Of a stretch of DNA of 64,000 nucleotides, positions 17,295-26,094 are shown piece by piece. The stretch comes from an uncultured Collinsella sp. (GTDB taxonomy: Bacteria; Actinomycetota; Coriobacteriia; Coriobacteriales; Coriobacteriaceae). The notes under the pieces are model-generated. The model saw nothing but the letters and a program-made list of their open reading frames with translations. It did not search any database and was not told the origin of the DNA. The number at the start of each line of letters is the position of its first letter. The first letter of the stretch is position 1. A program made the position numbers and the translations under genes. Where the stretch lies: NCBI GenBank assembly GCA_900540895.1, contig UQHV01000001.1, positions 62,001-126,000 on the forward strand, written 5' to 3'.

Positions 17295-18119
17295 ATGACC
17301 GCGCCGTCTGATTTCAATTCGATTCCCGAGCTCGATGCCACGTTGGTGTTTCGCGTGGCCTATGACGGCTCGTCCTATAGCGGATTTGCCGAGCAGCCGG
17401 GACAGACGACGGTTGCAGGCGAGCTTCGTCGTGCTATCGAGACACTGTTGCGCCGCCCGATCGATCTGACGTGTGCGGGGCGTACCGATGCCGGCGTGCA
17501 CGCGGTGGCCCAGTACATCAGCGTGCCCGTAACGGACGCTGAGCTGTCTTTAACGCGCCGTAGGTGGCTGCGGGCTATGGATGCCCTCCTGCCCAAAGAT
17601 ATCGCCATAAACGAGGCCTACAAGGCTCGTAAGGGCTTTTCTGCCCGCTTTGATGCGCGCTCTCGCACTTACACCTATCGCATTGCCGATCGTGATGCGC
17701 GGCCCGTGCTGTCACGCGGTGCTGTGTGGTGGCATCGCTATCCCCTCGACGTCGATGCGATGGCGGCCGCCTGCCCTGCGCTTTTGGGCGAGCAGGACTT
17801 TAAAAGCTTTTGCAAGGTTGCCTCGGCCGTTGGCAAGCCCACGCATCGTTGCGTGATGCGTGCCGAGTTTGGCCATGAGGTTGCGTTTGGCGAGGACATC
17901 CTGACGTTTACCATCGAGGGCAATGCGTTTCTGCATTCGATGGTCCGTACGATCGTGGGCACGCTTGTCGAGATTGGCATGCATCGCCGTGAACCCGAGT
18001 GGATGCGCGAGGTTATCGATGCTTGCGACCGTACCGCTGCGGGCCCCACGGCTCCTGCCTGCGGCCTTACGTTTATGGGCGTGGATTACGATCCCGCCGA
18101 GCTTGTCGTGCTCGACTAG
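17295..18119 (+). CDS. truA: tRNA pseudouridine synthase A
   Basis: A 274-residue TruA that makes pseudouridine at positions 38-40 of tRNA. RVAYDGSSYSGFAEQPGQ starts the fold, and GRTDAGVHA (near residue 56) contains the catalytic aspartate. FLHSMVRTIVGTLVEIG is the C-terminal signature. The ATG at 17295 has GGGAG upstream. It follows rplQ as in many genomes, but after a terminator. Confidence 0.94.
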   Translation: MTAPSDFNSIPELDATLVFRVAYDGSSYSGFAEQPGQTTVAGELRRAIETLLRRPIDLTCAGRTDAGVHAVAQYISVPVTDAELSLTRRRWLRAMDALLPKDIAINEAYKARKGFSARFDARSRTYTYRIADRDARPVLSRGAVWWHRYPLDVDAMAAACPALLGEQDFKSFCKVASAVGKPTHRCVMRAEFGHEVAFGEDILTFTIEGNAFLHSMVRTIVGTLVEIGMHRREPEWMREVIDACDRTAAGPTAPACGLTFMGVDYDPAELVVLD

Positions 18120-18280
18120 GGGAGGGCTCGACGTGTCGTGCGTCGACACCTGTCATCTGTGGGCTGCGCGTGTGCAACATCTGTTCTTGGCGTGCAATGC
18201 AACCGGTGTCTCATTGCTTTTATTGCCGGGGTGTACCATGAACCACGGTTTGATTCATTGCTGTCGAGAGGACGGATAAT

Positions 18281-19321
18281 TTGGTTCGACGTGGCTCGCA
18301 TCCGCGACTTTCGGTGATCCTTGTGGTAGAAGGTTCGCCCAGCTATGCGATGCGTGCGCTCGAGAGTATCCAGAACCAAGACCTCTACGATTTGCAGATT
18401 GTCGTTGTCTGTCGCGATACTGCGCCCGGTGTGCGCCATTCGCTTCAAGTTGCTGCCGACAGGGACATCCATATTGATTTGATTGACGTCGAGGACGCGA
18501 CGCGCGGCGCGTGTCTGCGTGCTGGCTTTGCCGCTTCTCGCGGATCTCAGATTATTGCCATGAATGCCGACGAGTGGTTTGCGCCGCAGTCGCTTTCCAA
18601 GATGGTTGATGCTGCGTGTGACGCCGCGGCCGACATAGTGTTCCCCACGGTGTCACTCGATCGCTACGATGCGCATCGAGAGCGCCATTCGCATGTCTTG
18701 GACGCTGCCCCTCTTGCTATCGAGGACCCGTCTTCGATGGCGCGTGAGCTGGCTCAGCTCATTCCGAGCGGCTTGATTGCGCAGACTTCGGGTGTTATGT
18801 ACAGCCGCTCGTTGTTCGATGCGTGCCTGTCGCATGACAAGGCATATCGTACCGTTGGGTTTATGGCATGCGCACTTTCGCGGGCACAACGCGTGTCCGG
18901 GTGTGGTGACGCTTGTTTCCACACGGTGGCGCCAAAGCTTACGGATGTTTTTGATCCCACCATGTTTGCCAGGCTTTCCGATGATGTCCGGGCTCTCGAC
19001 GAGCTTACTGGTTCGCTTGCGGAGACGGGCGATGGCAGCCAACTGATGATGGCAAGCCAGAAGTTCTACTTTGCCGGCCTGGTCGCCTGCATCGAGAATT
19101 TGTGTCTGAGCCCGCATGGGGTGTCATCAATCGAGCGTTCTGCTCGTATGCGTGATATGCTCGAGGCGCCTCGAACCCGTCAGATGGTTGCAGCCCTCAA
19201 GGATGACCATCGTGGACTCGGCTTGTTGTTTGGGCCAATTGCAAGCGCAAGGCCCACACGTTGCGTGATGTGCACGCATTTGGCAGCTTTTCTCAACCGG
19301 ACGGGTGCCAAAACTGCCTAG
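18281..19321 (+). CDS. family 2-type glycosyltransferase
   Basis: A 346-residue protein whose N-terminus has the GT-A pattern LSVILVVEGSPSYAMRALES (about residues 8-27). A possible metal/sugar site, NADEWF, lies near residue 93. No transmembrane segment is evident. The start is TTG after GAGAGGAC. The C-terminal half is not recognised. The acceptor and sugar are unknown, and the neighbours do not form a polysaccharide cluster. Confidence 0.6.
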   Translation: MVRRGSHPRLSVILVVEGSPSYAMRALESIQNQDLYDLQIVVVCRDTAPGVRHSLQVAADRDIHIDLIDVEDATRGACLRAGFAASRGSQIIAMNADEWFAPQSLSKMVDAACDAAADIVFPTVSLDRYDAHRERHSHVLDAAPLAIEDPSSMARELAQLIPSGLIAQTSGVMYSRSLFDACLSHDKAYRTVGFMACALSRAQRVSGCGDACFHTVAPKLTDVFDPTMFARLSDDVRALDELTGSLAETGDGSQLMMASQKFYFAGLVACIENLCLSPHGVSSIERSARMRDMLEAPRTRQMVAALKDDHRGLGLLFGPIASARPTRCVMCTHLAAFLNRTGAKTA

Positions 19322-19330
19322 GGACGCTCA

Positions 19331-19364
19331 TTTCGAAACAAACTTGCATAGAATTGTTTCGAAA
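19331..19364. promoter_or_regulatory. inverted repeat TTTCGAAACAA / TTGTTTCGAAA upstream of argR
   Basis: A perfect 11-base inverted repeat (19331-19341 and 19354-19364) with a 12-base spacer, just downstream of the glycosyltransferase stop. No T run follows, so an operator is more likely than a terminator. The half-site recurs upstream of gltB at 59849-59860. Confidence 0.5.
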
Positions 19365-19374
19365 TGCGTTCTTA

Positions 19375-19421
19375 TTCACAAAAGCCTTCAAATAGCGCTA
19401 AACTATTCAATCACTGATTGA
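19375..19421 (+). promoter_or_regulatory. candidate argR promoter with overlapping palindrome
   Basis: TTCACA (19375-19380) and TAAACT (19399-19404) are 18 bases apart. The perfect palindrome TCAATCACTGATTGA (19407-19421) covers the expected start site, 33 bases before the argR ATG. Autorepression by ArgR is typical, and this could be its operator, although the match to known ARG boxes is loose. Confidence 0.5.
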
Positions 19422-19454
19422 TTGTCTCCGCCATCTTTTGGAGTGAGGGTTTGT

Positions 19455-19892
19455 ATGGCTAAAAAACGCAATGGGCGCCAGGATGCCATCAGAGATATTG
19501 TGCGCAACAAAGACGTGCGTACGCAGCGTGTGCTGGTGGATGAGCTCCGCGCCATGGGCTTTGATTGCACGCAGGCGACCGTCTCTCGCGATATTGCCGA
19601 TATGGGGCTGCGTAAGCTTCCCGAGGGTATCTATGTTCTGGCAGAGGACCTGCATCTGCAGCGCATGGTCTCCGAACTCGTTACCGGCGTTCTGCGCACC
19701 GATAACCTCGTCATGATTAAAGCTCAACCCGGTACGGCCTCCGGCATCGCCGCCGCCGTTGATGCGGCTGAGTTGCCCGATGTGCTTGGCTCGCTTGCCG
19801 GCAACGATACGATTTTGGTTATTGCCCAGACGGCCGAGGACGGCGAGCGTCTTGAAGCGCTGATCAATAAGCTGAGCAACTCCCGTAAGTAG
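19455..19892 (+). CDS. argR: arginine repressor ArgR
   Basis: A 145-residue ArgR. The winged-helix N-terminus holds TQATVSRDIADMGLRK (about residues 41-56). The C-terminal hexamerisation and arginine-binding domain has QPGTASGIAAAVDAAELPDV and LAGNDTILVIA. It controls arginine metabolism in an arginine-dependent way. The ATG at 19455 gives normal length. No arg biosynthesis genes adjoin it. It is monocistronic, with a terminator about 50 bases downstream. Confidence 0.93.
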   Translation: MAKKRNGRQDAIRDIVRNKDVRTQRVLVDELRAMGFDCTQATVSRDIADMGLRKLPEGIYVLAEDLHLQRMVSELVTGVLRTDNLVMIKAQPGTASGIAAAVDAAELPDVLGSLAGNDTILVIAQTAEDGERLEALINKLSNSRK

Positions 19893-19941
19893 GCGTGCGG
19901 GTCGTGCGCTCGGTACTGTGCGCGCTGACATAGTGGCTTGT

Positions 19942-19976
19942 AAGGGGTATCGACGTTGGTCGGTACCCCTTTTTTG
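19942..19976 (+). terminator. Rho-independent terminator after argR
   Basis: AAGGGGTA (19942-19949) pairs with TACCCCTT (19964-19971), followed by a T run. Confidence 0.88.
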
Positions 19977-20019
19977 TCTGCCGGTATAAAGATCGCCCAT
20001 CAGGTCGCTTTAAACTAAA

Positions 20020-20057
20020 AAGGCCCCCGAGCAGTTTAATAAGCTGCTCGGGGGCCT
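20020..20057 (-). terminator. terminator of the penicillin-binding protein gene
   Basis: AAGGCCCCCGAGCAG (20020-20034) pairs with CTGCTCGGGGGCCTT (20043-20057). On the minus strand it is followed by TTTTAG, so it serves the leftward gene. Confidence 0.9.
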
Positions 20058-20081
20058 TGTTGCTTATGGCTGGATGAATTT

Positions 20082-22280
20082 CTAGCCGACCGTATCGTCA
20101 GGCGTGGGCGAGGGGTCGGGAGTGGGCGTAGGCGTAGGCGTGGGTGTGCCGCCATCGCCGCCGGTCGAACCACCAGTGGAGCCACCCGTCGAGCCACCGG
20201 TCGTACCGGTGCCGCCGGTGGTGTCGCCGCCCGTGGTCTCGGTGGTCGTGGTCGTCGTGGTAGTCGTTGTGGTGGTTTCCTCTTCCTCTTCGTCCTTGTC
20301 CTTGTCGTCGTTCTCCGACTTCTTGGTGTTGTTGGTGCCGTAGAACTTCCAGACGCTGTTGTTCTTGTAGGTGGGCGCCGTTCCGGTCGCAAACTCCTCG
20401 CGCTCGGTACCGGTCAGAACGGTGTTCATAAACCGCTTAAAGACAGGCAGGTTGGTGCTGTCGCCCAGCAGGTCTGTGCCGTATTTTTGGATGGGGATCT
20501 CGCCCGCGGAATAGCCGGTCCACAGGGCGCACGCCAGCTGCGGGGTATAGCCGCAGAACCACAGGTTGGTGGTGTTGTCGGTGGTGCCCGTTTTGCCGGC
20601 ATAGGGCTGGTTGACGCTCAGGGCGCCAGCAGCACCTGTACCGCTGCCCTGCATGACGCCGGACAGAACATCGGTGACCGCGGCGGCCTCGCCCTCGGTA
20701 AGCACCTGTGAGGGATTGTCGGTGTGCTGGTACAGCACCGAACCGGTACGAGAGTCAATCTCGGTGATGGCGATCGGCTGGCGATAGTAGCCGCCGTTGG
20801 CAAACGTCGCGTAGGCGGCGGCCATCTCGAGCGGCGAGATCGAGCCAGTGCCGAGGGTCATGACGGGAACGTCCTCGATGTTGTCCTTGGCGGGATCGAT
20901 GCCGAGCTTTTTGACGAGCGAGATGATCTTGCTGTTGCCGACGGCTTCCGCCACCTGGATGTAGCCGGTGTTGGAGGAGTATGCCGTTGCCTGCTTAAGC
21001 GTGATGTTGCCATAGCTATGGTTGGCGTAGTTTTGGACCTCGGTCGTGGTGCCCTTGGCCTTGAGCGGCGAGTTGCAGTTGAGGGTGACGTTGGGGTTCA
21101 TGCCGTTTTGGATGGCGGTTGCCAGCGTAAAGGCCTTAAAGGTGGAGCCGACGGGACGCTTGGCCGTGGCATGGTTTACGTGGTTCTCGTCGGCGTTGTA
21201 GTCGTAGCCACCCACCATGCACTTGATGTAGCCGGTCTTGGGGTCGACGACGACCATGCCCATGTCCAGGCCGTCGAGCGAGAGCGTGTCGAGCTGCTCG
21301 CGGACGGCATTCTCTGCCACCTGCTGCATCGTGGGGTCGATGGTGGTCTTGACGGTCAGGCCGCCCTTAAAGAGCACGTCGGTCGAGAACTCCTGCTCCA
21401 GCAGCTGCTTAACATAGGCGACAAAGTAGGGCTGTGAGTATACGTCGACGCCGCTGCCCGAAATCTCGGTCACGTTGAGGGTGATGGGCTCGGCCTGTGC
21501 GGCATCGTGTTCCTCCTGCGTAATGTGGCCCAGGCGCAACATGTTGTCGAGGACCTTGTTGCGACGGGACAGTGCCAGGTCGGGGTTGACCGTGGGGTCG
21601 TACTGCGAGGGCGAGTTGGGAAGGCCGATGAGCAGTGCGGCCTCGCTGAGGGTGAGGTCGGCGGCGCTCTTGGACAGATAGGTCTCGGCTGCGGCCTCGA
21701 TGCCGTAGGCGCCGTGGCCGTAATAGATGGTGTTGAGGTACATCATGAGGATCTCGTCTTTGGAGTACATGTCCTCCATCTTGACGGCGATGTAGGCCTC
21801 GCGCACCTTACGCTCGATGGTCGAGTCGAACTGCTCCTCCTGCAGGATGGTGTTGCGCACCAGCTGCTGGGTGATAGTCGAGGCGCCTTCGTGCCCGCCG
21901 CCGAGGGTTGCCACCGCAGCACGCGCGATACCCCACAGGTCGATACCGCCGTGCTCGTAGAAGCGCTCGTCCTCGACGTCAACGGTGCCCTGCAGCACGT
22001 AGGGGGAGACCTCGTCCTTGGTGATGGACTTGCGGTTTTGCGTGTAGAAGCTCGCGATCTTGTTGCCGTTGCAGTCGACGATCTCGGTGGGCTCGCTCAC
22101 CAGATACGCGTTGGCGTCGGTGTAGTCGGGCAGATCGGACAGCCAGCGGTTGACGTTGCCGACCATGCCGATGCCAAATGCCACGCCCGCAATCAGCAGA
22201 AAGCCCAAAAACGAGAGCAGGATTATGGGCAGAGCATGCGTCTTTGAACGGCTGCGTCCCTGTCGTTGGCGAGGACCCAT
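20082..22280 (-). CDS. class A penicillin-binding protein (transglycosylase-transpeptidase)
   Basis: A 732-residue bifunctional peptidoglycan synthase. After a basic cytoplasmic start, a membrane helix (LPIILLSFLGFLLIAGVAF) anchors it. The GT51 domain has VEDERFYEHGGIDLWGI and STITQQLVRN. The transpeptidase has the SxxK serine in VGSTFKAFTLA, SSN in AYSSNTGY, and KTGTTDNTTN. The tail is low-complexity, with acidic residues, a run of about 12 threonines, Gly-Gly-Ser-Thr repeats and Pro-Thr pairs, probably a wall-spanning segment. The ATG at 22280 has CTGGAGGT upstream. It is divergent from the U32 gene. Confidence 0.93.
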   Translation of the reverse strand: MGPRQRQGRSRSKTHALPIILLSFLGFLLIAGVAFGIGMVGNVNRWLSDLPDYTDANAYLVSEPTEIVDCNGNKIASFYTQNRKSITKDEVSPYVLQGTVDVEDERFYEHGGIDLWGIARAAVATLGGGHEGASTITQQLVRNTILQEEQFDSTIERKVREAYIAVKMEDMYSKDEILMMYLNTIYYGHGAYGIEAAAETYLSKSAADLTLSEAALLIGLPNSPSQYDPTVNPDLALSRRNKVLDNMLRLGHITQEEHDAAQAEPITLNVTEISGSGVDVYSQPYFVAYVKQLLEQEFSTDVLFKGGLTVKTTIDPTMQQVAENAVREQLDTLSLDGLDMGMVVVDPKTGYIKCMVGGYDYNADENHVNHATAKRPVGSTFKAFTLATAIQNGMNPNVTLNCNSPLKAKGTTTEVQNYANHSYGNITLKQATAYSSNTGYIQVAEAVGNSKIISLVKKLGIDPAKDNIEDVPVMTLGTGSISPLEMAAAYATFANGGYYRQPIAITEIDSRTGSVLYQHTDNPSQVLTEGEAAAVTDVLSGVMQGSGTGAAGALSVNQPYAGKTGTTDNTTNLWFCGYTPQLACALWTGYSAGEIPIQKYGTDLLGDSTNLPVFKRFMNTVLTGTEREEFATGTAPTYKNNSVWKFYGTNNTKKSENDDKDKDEEEEETTTTTTTTTTTTETTGGDTTGGTGTTGGSTGGSTGGSTGGDGGTPTPTPTPTPDPSPTPDDTVG

Positions 22281-22442
22281 ATATTGACCTCCAGGTATGT
22301 CGTGCCGGACGGTGGATGTGCCGTCGGGGCAGGATGGACATAAGTTATTACACGATAAACCAAACGGGGCGCGCGAGGCCTCGTGTATGCTGGAAGACGG
22401 CATTTTTCAGAGTGAATGCATACCTTGGTAAGGAGTTTGCCG

Positions 22443-24401
22443 ATGGCGATTCGGGCGATGGGGCCGAGCGGACAATACGAGACTGGATTGGATGCTGCCG
22501 GTGCGGCGCTGCCCGAGCTGCTGGCGCCGGCGGGCGGGCTCGACCAGATGCTTGCGGCCATCGCCGCGGGTGCCGATGCCATCTACGCGGGGTTGGGCGG
22601 CTTTAACGCCCGCGTGAGCGCGCATGGCTTTACGGATGACGAGTTTGCGCGCGGCTGCGCCGCGGCGCATGCCCATGGCGTGCGCGTGTACGTGACGCTC
22701 AACGTGTTCGTGTTTGACGATGAGCTGTCCGATGCGGTGGCGCTGGGAGCTCATGCACTGGAGCTGGGCGCCGATGCTCTGATTGTGGCCGATGCCGGGT
22801 TGGCCTGCGCGCTGAGCGCGGCGATTCCCGGGGTCGAGATTCACCTGTCCACGCAGGCGGGCGTTCATAGCGAAGGCGCCGTGCGGCTTGCCGCCGATGA
22901 GCTGGGGGTCGAGCGTGTGACGACGGCGCGCGAGCTGACGGTCGACGAGATTACGGCGCTATGTGCCACGGGCGTGCCCATCGAGGTATTCTGCCACGGT
23001 GCGATTTGCATCGGCTATTCTGGGGCGTGCGAGTTCTCGGCCCTGCGGCGTGGACGCTCGGCGATGCGCGGCGACTGCACGCAGCCGTGCCGTCTGGCGT
23101 ACGACCTGGTGGACGAGGCGGGGCAGAGCGTTGTCGCCGTCGAGGGAGATCGCCTGCTGTGCCCGCGTGACTATCTGGGTATTGCGCATCTGCCCGAGCT
23201 TGTAGATGCCGGCGTGGCGTCGCTCAAGATCGAGGGGCGCATGAAGAACCCCGATTACGTATTCAACGTGGTGCGGGTGTGGCGCCGGGCACTCGATATG
23301 CTGCGCGACGGCGCGTGGGACCCCGATGTCGTGGAAGAGCTTGAACGCGAGCTGGGAAGGTCGTTTAACCGTGGGTTTACCGATGCGTACCTGCGAGGGC
23401 GTTCGGGTGCCGAGCTGATGAGCTTTGAGCGCGCAATTAACCAGGGCGTGCGCGTGGGGCGCTTGGTCGCTGTGGGCCACGAAGAGGTGACCGTTGAGCT
23501 CGACGCCGCCGTGGCGGCGGGTGACACGCTCGAGATTCGGTTCTATCCGGGTGTCGACGCGCGTCCCGATGTGCCCAAGCGCTGGCCGCAAGTGCCCTGC
23601 CCGGTGGATGCCGCAGCGGGGAAGCGCGTCGTCGTGCATTGCAAGCGTAAGGTGGACGCGGGCTGCGAGGTGTACCTGATTCGCAGCGCCGGCGTGTTGG
23701 ATCAGACGGCGGCGGTGTTGGAGCGCATGCGGGCCGAGGCGGATGCGATTGCGCCCGTTGCGCGTGCCGTTGAAGTGCTGCCCTTTGAGGGCGTTGCGGT
23801 GGATGGCGGTGCATCGACGGAGTTGGTGGAGTGCGCGGTTCCCACTCGCATGGTTTTTGCTTGGCAGCTGATGGATGCCGACCCGTGCGGAGAACTCGAT
23901 TTGTCCGACGCCGTTGTGGTGCTTGACGAGGTGTGCCGCGCGAGTGACGCTGACTGGACCCGCTCACTGATGCAGCGTGCCGGGCGCGTCGTCTGCCGCA
24001 ACCTGGGACAGGTGGTGATCGCTCGCGAGCTGGGCGTGACGTTTGACGTGGCGGCGCCGGTGTTCTGCGCGAATCGGGCCACGCTTACCTGGCTGCGCGG
24101 ACTCGGTGCGGGGCGGGTGTACTTGCCGGCCGAGTTGCTCGGCAATGATGCGAAACGTATTGCCGAACTGACGGCCGAACCTGATGTTTTGGGCCCCGTC
24201 GATGCCGATTGCCCCGAGCTCATGGTGTGCGAGCACTGCCTGCTGACCGCCGAGGGCGTCTGCGCCACCGATGCGACGGGGCAGGTCCATTGTCGTGACT
24301 GCTTGCGTCGTCGGCAGGCACGCTATCTGGTCGAGCGTGACGGTACACGTCTGCCAGTTGCCATTGACGCATGCGGCAGGACGAGGATTTTCCTGTCGTA
24401 G
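22443..24401 (+). CDS. U32 family peptidase (RlhA/TrhP-like)
   Basis: A 652-residue U32 protein. LPELLAPAGGLDQMLAAIAA opens the barrel. IEVFCHGAICIGYSGACEFS and the GDCTQPCRL segment (near residues 185-220) carry the cysteines that in studied homologues bind an iron-sulfur cluster, and SLKIEGRMKNPDYV follows. Many U32 members act in rRNA or tRNA hydroxylation rather than proteolysis. The C-terminus adds four cysteines (CEHC and CRDC), a likely extra metal site. The ATG at 22443 has AAGGAG upstream. Confidence 0.85.
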   Translation: MAIRAMGPSGQYETGLDAAGAALPELLAPAGGLDQMLAAIAAGADAIYAGLGGFNARVSAHGFTDDEFARGCAAAHAHGVRVYVTLNVFVFDDELSDAVALGAHALELGADALIVADAGLACALSAAIPGVEIHLSTQAGVHSEGAVRLAADELGVERVTTARELTVDEITALCATGVPIEVFCHGAICIGYSGACEFSALRRGRSAMRGDCTQPCRLAYDLVDEAGQSVVAVEGDRLLCPRDYLGIAHLPELVDAGVASLKIEGRMKNPDYVFNVVRVWRRALDMLRDGAWDPDVVEELERELGRSFNRGFTDAYLRGRSGAELMSFERAINQGVRVGRLVAVGHEEVTVELDAAVAAGDTLEIRFYPGVDARPDVPKRWPQVPCPVDAAAGKRVVVHCKRKVDAGCEVYLIRSAGVLDQTAAVLERMRAEADAIAPVARAVEVLPFEGVAVDGGASTELVECAVPTRMVFAWQLMDADPCGELDLSDAVVVLDEVCRASDADWTRSLMQRAGRVVCRNLGQVVIARELGVTFDVAAPVFCANRATLTWLRGLGAGRVYLPAELLGNDAKRIAELTAEPDVLGPVDADCPELMVCEHCLLTAEGVCATDATGQVHCRDCLRRRQARYLVERDGTRLPVAIDACGRTRIFLS

Positions 24402-24497
24402 GTGCCGCGTCGCGTCAGTTTGTTATCATAAGAGAGTTTATGGACTTCCAGCACCGCCGTTTTCGGCGAGGGTGCTATAGCAAAAGGAGGATACCCA

Positions 24498-25709
24498 ATG
24501 CTGTCTGTTGACGAGCAAATGCGTATCATCACCTCGGGCGCCGCGCAGATCGTTCCCGAGGCCGACCTTCGCAAGAAGCTTGAGAAGGGCGAGCCCCTCA
24601 ACATCAAGCTCGGCGTCGACCCCACCAGCCCCGACCTGCACCTGGGCCACGCCGTGCCGCTGCGCAAGATGCGTCAGTTCCAGGACCTGGGCCACAACGT
24701 CACCCTCATCATCGGCAACGGTACCGCGCTGATCGGCGACCCCTCGGGCAAGAACTCCACGCGTCCGCAGCTTTCGCAGGAGCAGATCGAGGCCAATGCC
24801 GAGACCTATGTGAGCCAGGCCATGAAGATCCTGGATCCCGAGAAGACCACCATCGTGCACAACGGTGACTGGATCTTGTCGATGGATCTGGCCGGTCTGC
24901 TGCAGGTGTGCTCCAAGTTCACCGTCGCCCGCATTCTTGAGCGCGATGACTTTACCAAGCGCTACCAGTCTCAGACGCCGATCGCCCTGCATGAGTTCCT
25001 GTATCCCGTGATGCAGGCTTTCGACTCCGTGCAGATCAAGGCCGACGTGGAGATGGGCGGCACCGATCAGCTCTTCAACCTGCTCGCCGGCCGTGAGCTC
25101 ATGGAGAAAATGGGCATGGAGCCGCAGATCGCGCTCACCATGCCGCTGCTCGAGGGCACCGACGGCGTGCGCAAGATGTCCAAGTCCTATGGCAACTACA
25201 TCGGCCTGACCGACGCTCCCAAGGATATGTTCGGCAAGACCATGTCCATCCCCGACGAGATGATTGGCAAGTACTACCGCCTGGCGAGCTCGCTCACCCC
25301 GGCAGAGGTCGACAAGATCGACGCCGCCCTGGCCGATGGTTCTGCCGACCCCTACGAGCTCAAGCGCGCTCTGGGCCGTGACCTGTGTGACACCTACCAC
25401 GGCGCCGGTGCCGGCGACGAGGCTCAGGCCGAGTTCGACCGCGTGTTCAAGGAGGGCCAGCTCGCCGACTTCCCCGAGAAGCACGTTGAGCTGACCGTCA
25501 ACGACGAGGGCCAGATCTACCTCGCTGGCCTGCTCAAGGACCTGGGTCTTTCGGCGAGCGCCGGCCAGGCTCGTCGCGATATCGACGGCGGCGGCGTCAA
25601 GATCAACGGCAAGGCCGTGGCTCCCAAGAGCTATAACATCGATCCCGGCGCCCTCAAGCTGGGCGACACCCTTTCTGTGGGCAAGCGCAAGGGCTTTAAG
25701 TTGATTTAG
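24498..25709 (+). CDS. tyrS: tyrosyl-tRNA synthetase
   Basis: A 403-residue class I synthetase. LHLGHAVPL (near residue 50) is the HIGH motif and KMSKSYGNYIGL (near residue 230) the KMSKS motif. An S4 RNA-binding domain ends the protein (DLGLSASAGQARRDIDGGGV). AAAGGAGG precedes the ATG. The 96-base leader has a hairpin (AGCACCGCCG with CGGCGAGGGTGCT) but no T-box features that I can recognise. Confidence 0.95.
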   Translation: MLSVDEQMRIITSGAAQIVPEADLRKKLEKGEPLNIKLGVDPTSPDLHLGHAVPLRKMRQFQDLGHNVTLIIGNGTALIGDPSGKNSTRPQLSQEQIEANAETYVSQAMKILDPEKTTIVHNGDWILSMDLAGLLQVCSKFTVARILERDDFTKRYQSQTPIALHEFLYPVMQAFDSVQIKADVEMGGTDQLFNLLAGRELMEKMGMEPQIALTMPLLEGTDGVRKMSKSYGNYIGLTDAPKDMFGKTMSIPDEMIGKYYRLASSLTPAEVDKIDAALADGSADPYELKRALGRDLCDTYHGAGAGDEAQAEFDRVFKEGQLADFPEKHVELTVNDEGQIYLAGLLKDLGLSASAGQARRDIDGGGVKINGKAVAPKSYNIDPGALKLGDTLSVGKRKGFKLI

Positions 25710-25710
25710 T

Positions 25711-26094
25711 TCCGCCGTTCTAACGAACGGCGGACCGGCCGACGCTGCGCGGGCCGCATTTGGACAATCTGACGTTCAACTTCAAGGGCGCGACCAGAAG
25801 GTCAGCGCCCTTTCGTTTCACGTCACCTTGTCTCAAATGCGGCCCGCTCGCTGTCGTTGCCAAAACATCGGCGCTTCCGTTGTTGGCACTTTGGGACGTT
25901 CCTTTTGTGCCGGCACTTTGGGACACTCCTTGTCATTGGTGCAAAGCAACCTCTCCTCATTGCACCAAGTGGCGTGTGCCGTTAAGCGGAGAGGCGTATT
26001 GTTGACCCATCGTTTGGGCATACAATGGCTATTGGCTTGCTGCGGTGAAGGCTCGTCCGCTCCGCAGCTTTTTTCTACGGTTAAAGGAGTATGT
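25711..26094 (+). other. gene-free interval between tyrS and ade
   Basis: It holds a 10-base hairpin right after tyrS (25711-25734) and a terminator at 25784-25813 (AAGGGCGC with GCGCCCTT plus internal GACC/GGTC). That terminator is enclosed by a 12-base inverted repeat, GGGCCGCATTTG (25751-25762) and CAAATGCGGCCC (25834-25845). Two TTTGGGAC(G/A)(T/C)TCC motifs follow near 25892 and 25917, then the ade promoter and leader. I see no gene and no purine-riboswitch core. Confidence 0.6.
25999..26075 (+). promoter_or_regulatory. ade: ade promoter and attenuator-like terminator in the leader
   Basis: TTGTTG (25999-26004) and TACAAT (26021-26026), 16 bases apart, form a candidate promoter. The hairpin GCTGCGG (26039-26045) with CCGCAGC (26062-26068) is followed by six Ts, and lies about 20 bases before the ade start. 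A terminator between promoter and ribosome-binding site suggests control by attenuation. The leader seems too short for a known purine aptamer. Confidence 0.5.

Noticed and set aside
24402..24497. T-box riboswitch before tyrS
   Set aside because: The leader is under 100 bases and no T-box core sequence or antiterminator was found.
25740..26094. Purine riboswitch before adenine deaminase
   Set aside because: No recognisable conserved junction core of the purine aptamer is present. Only a plain terminator hairpin is seen.
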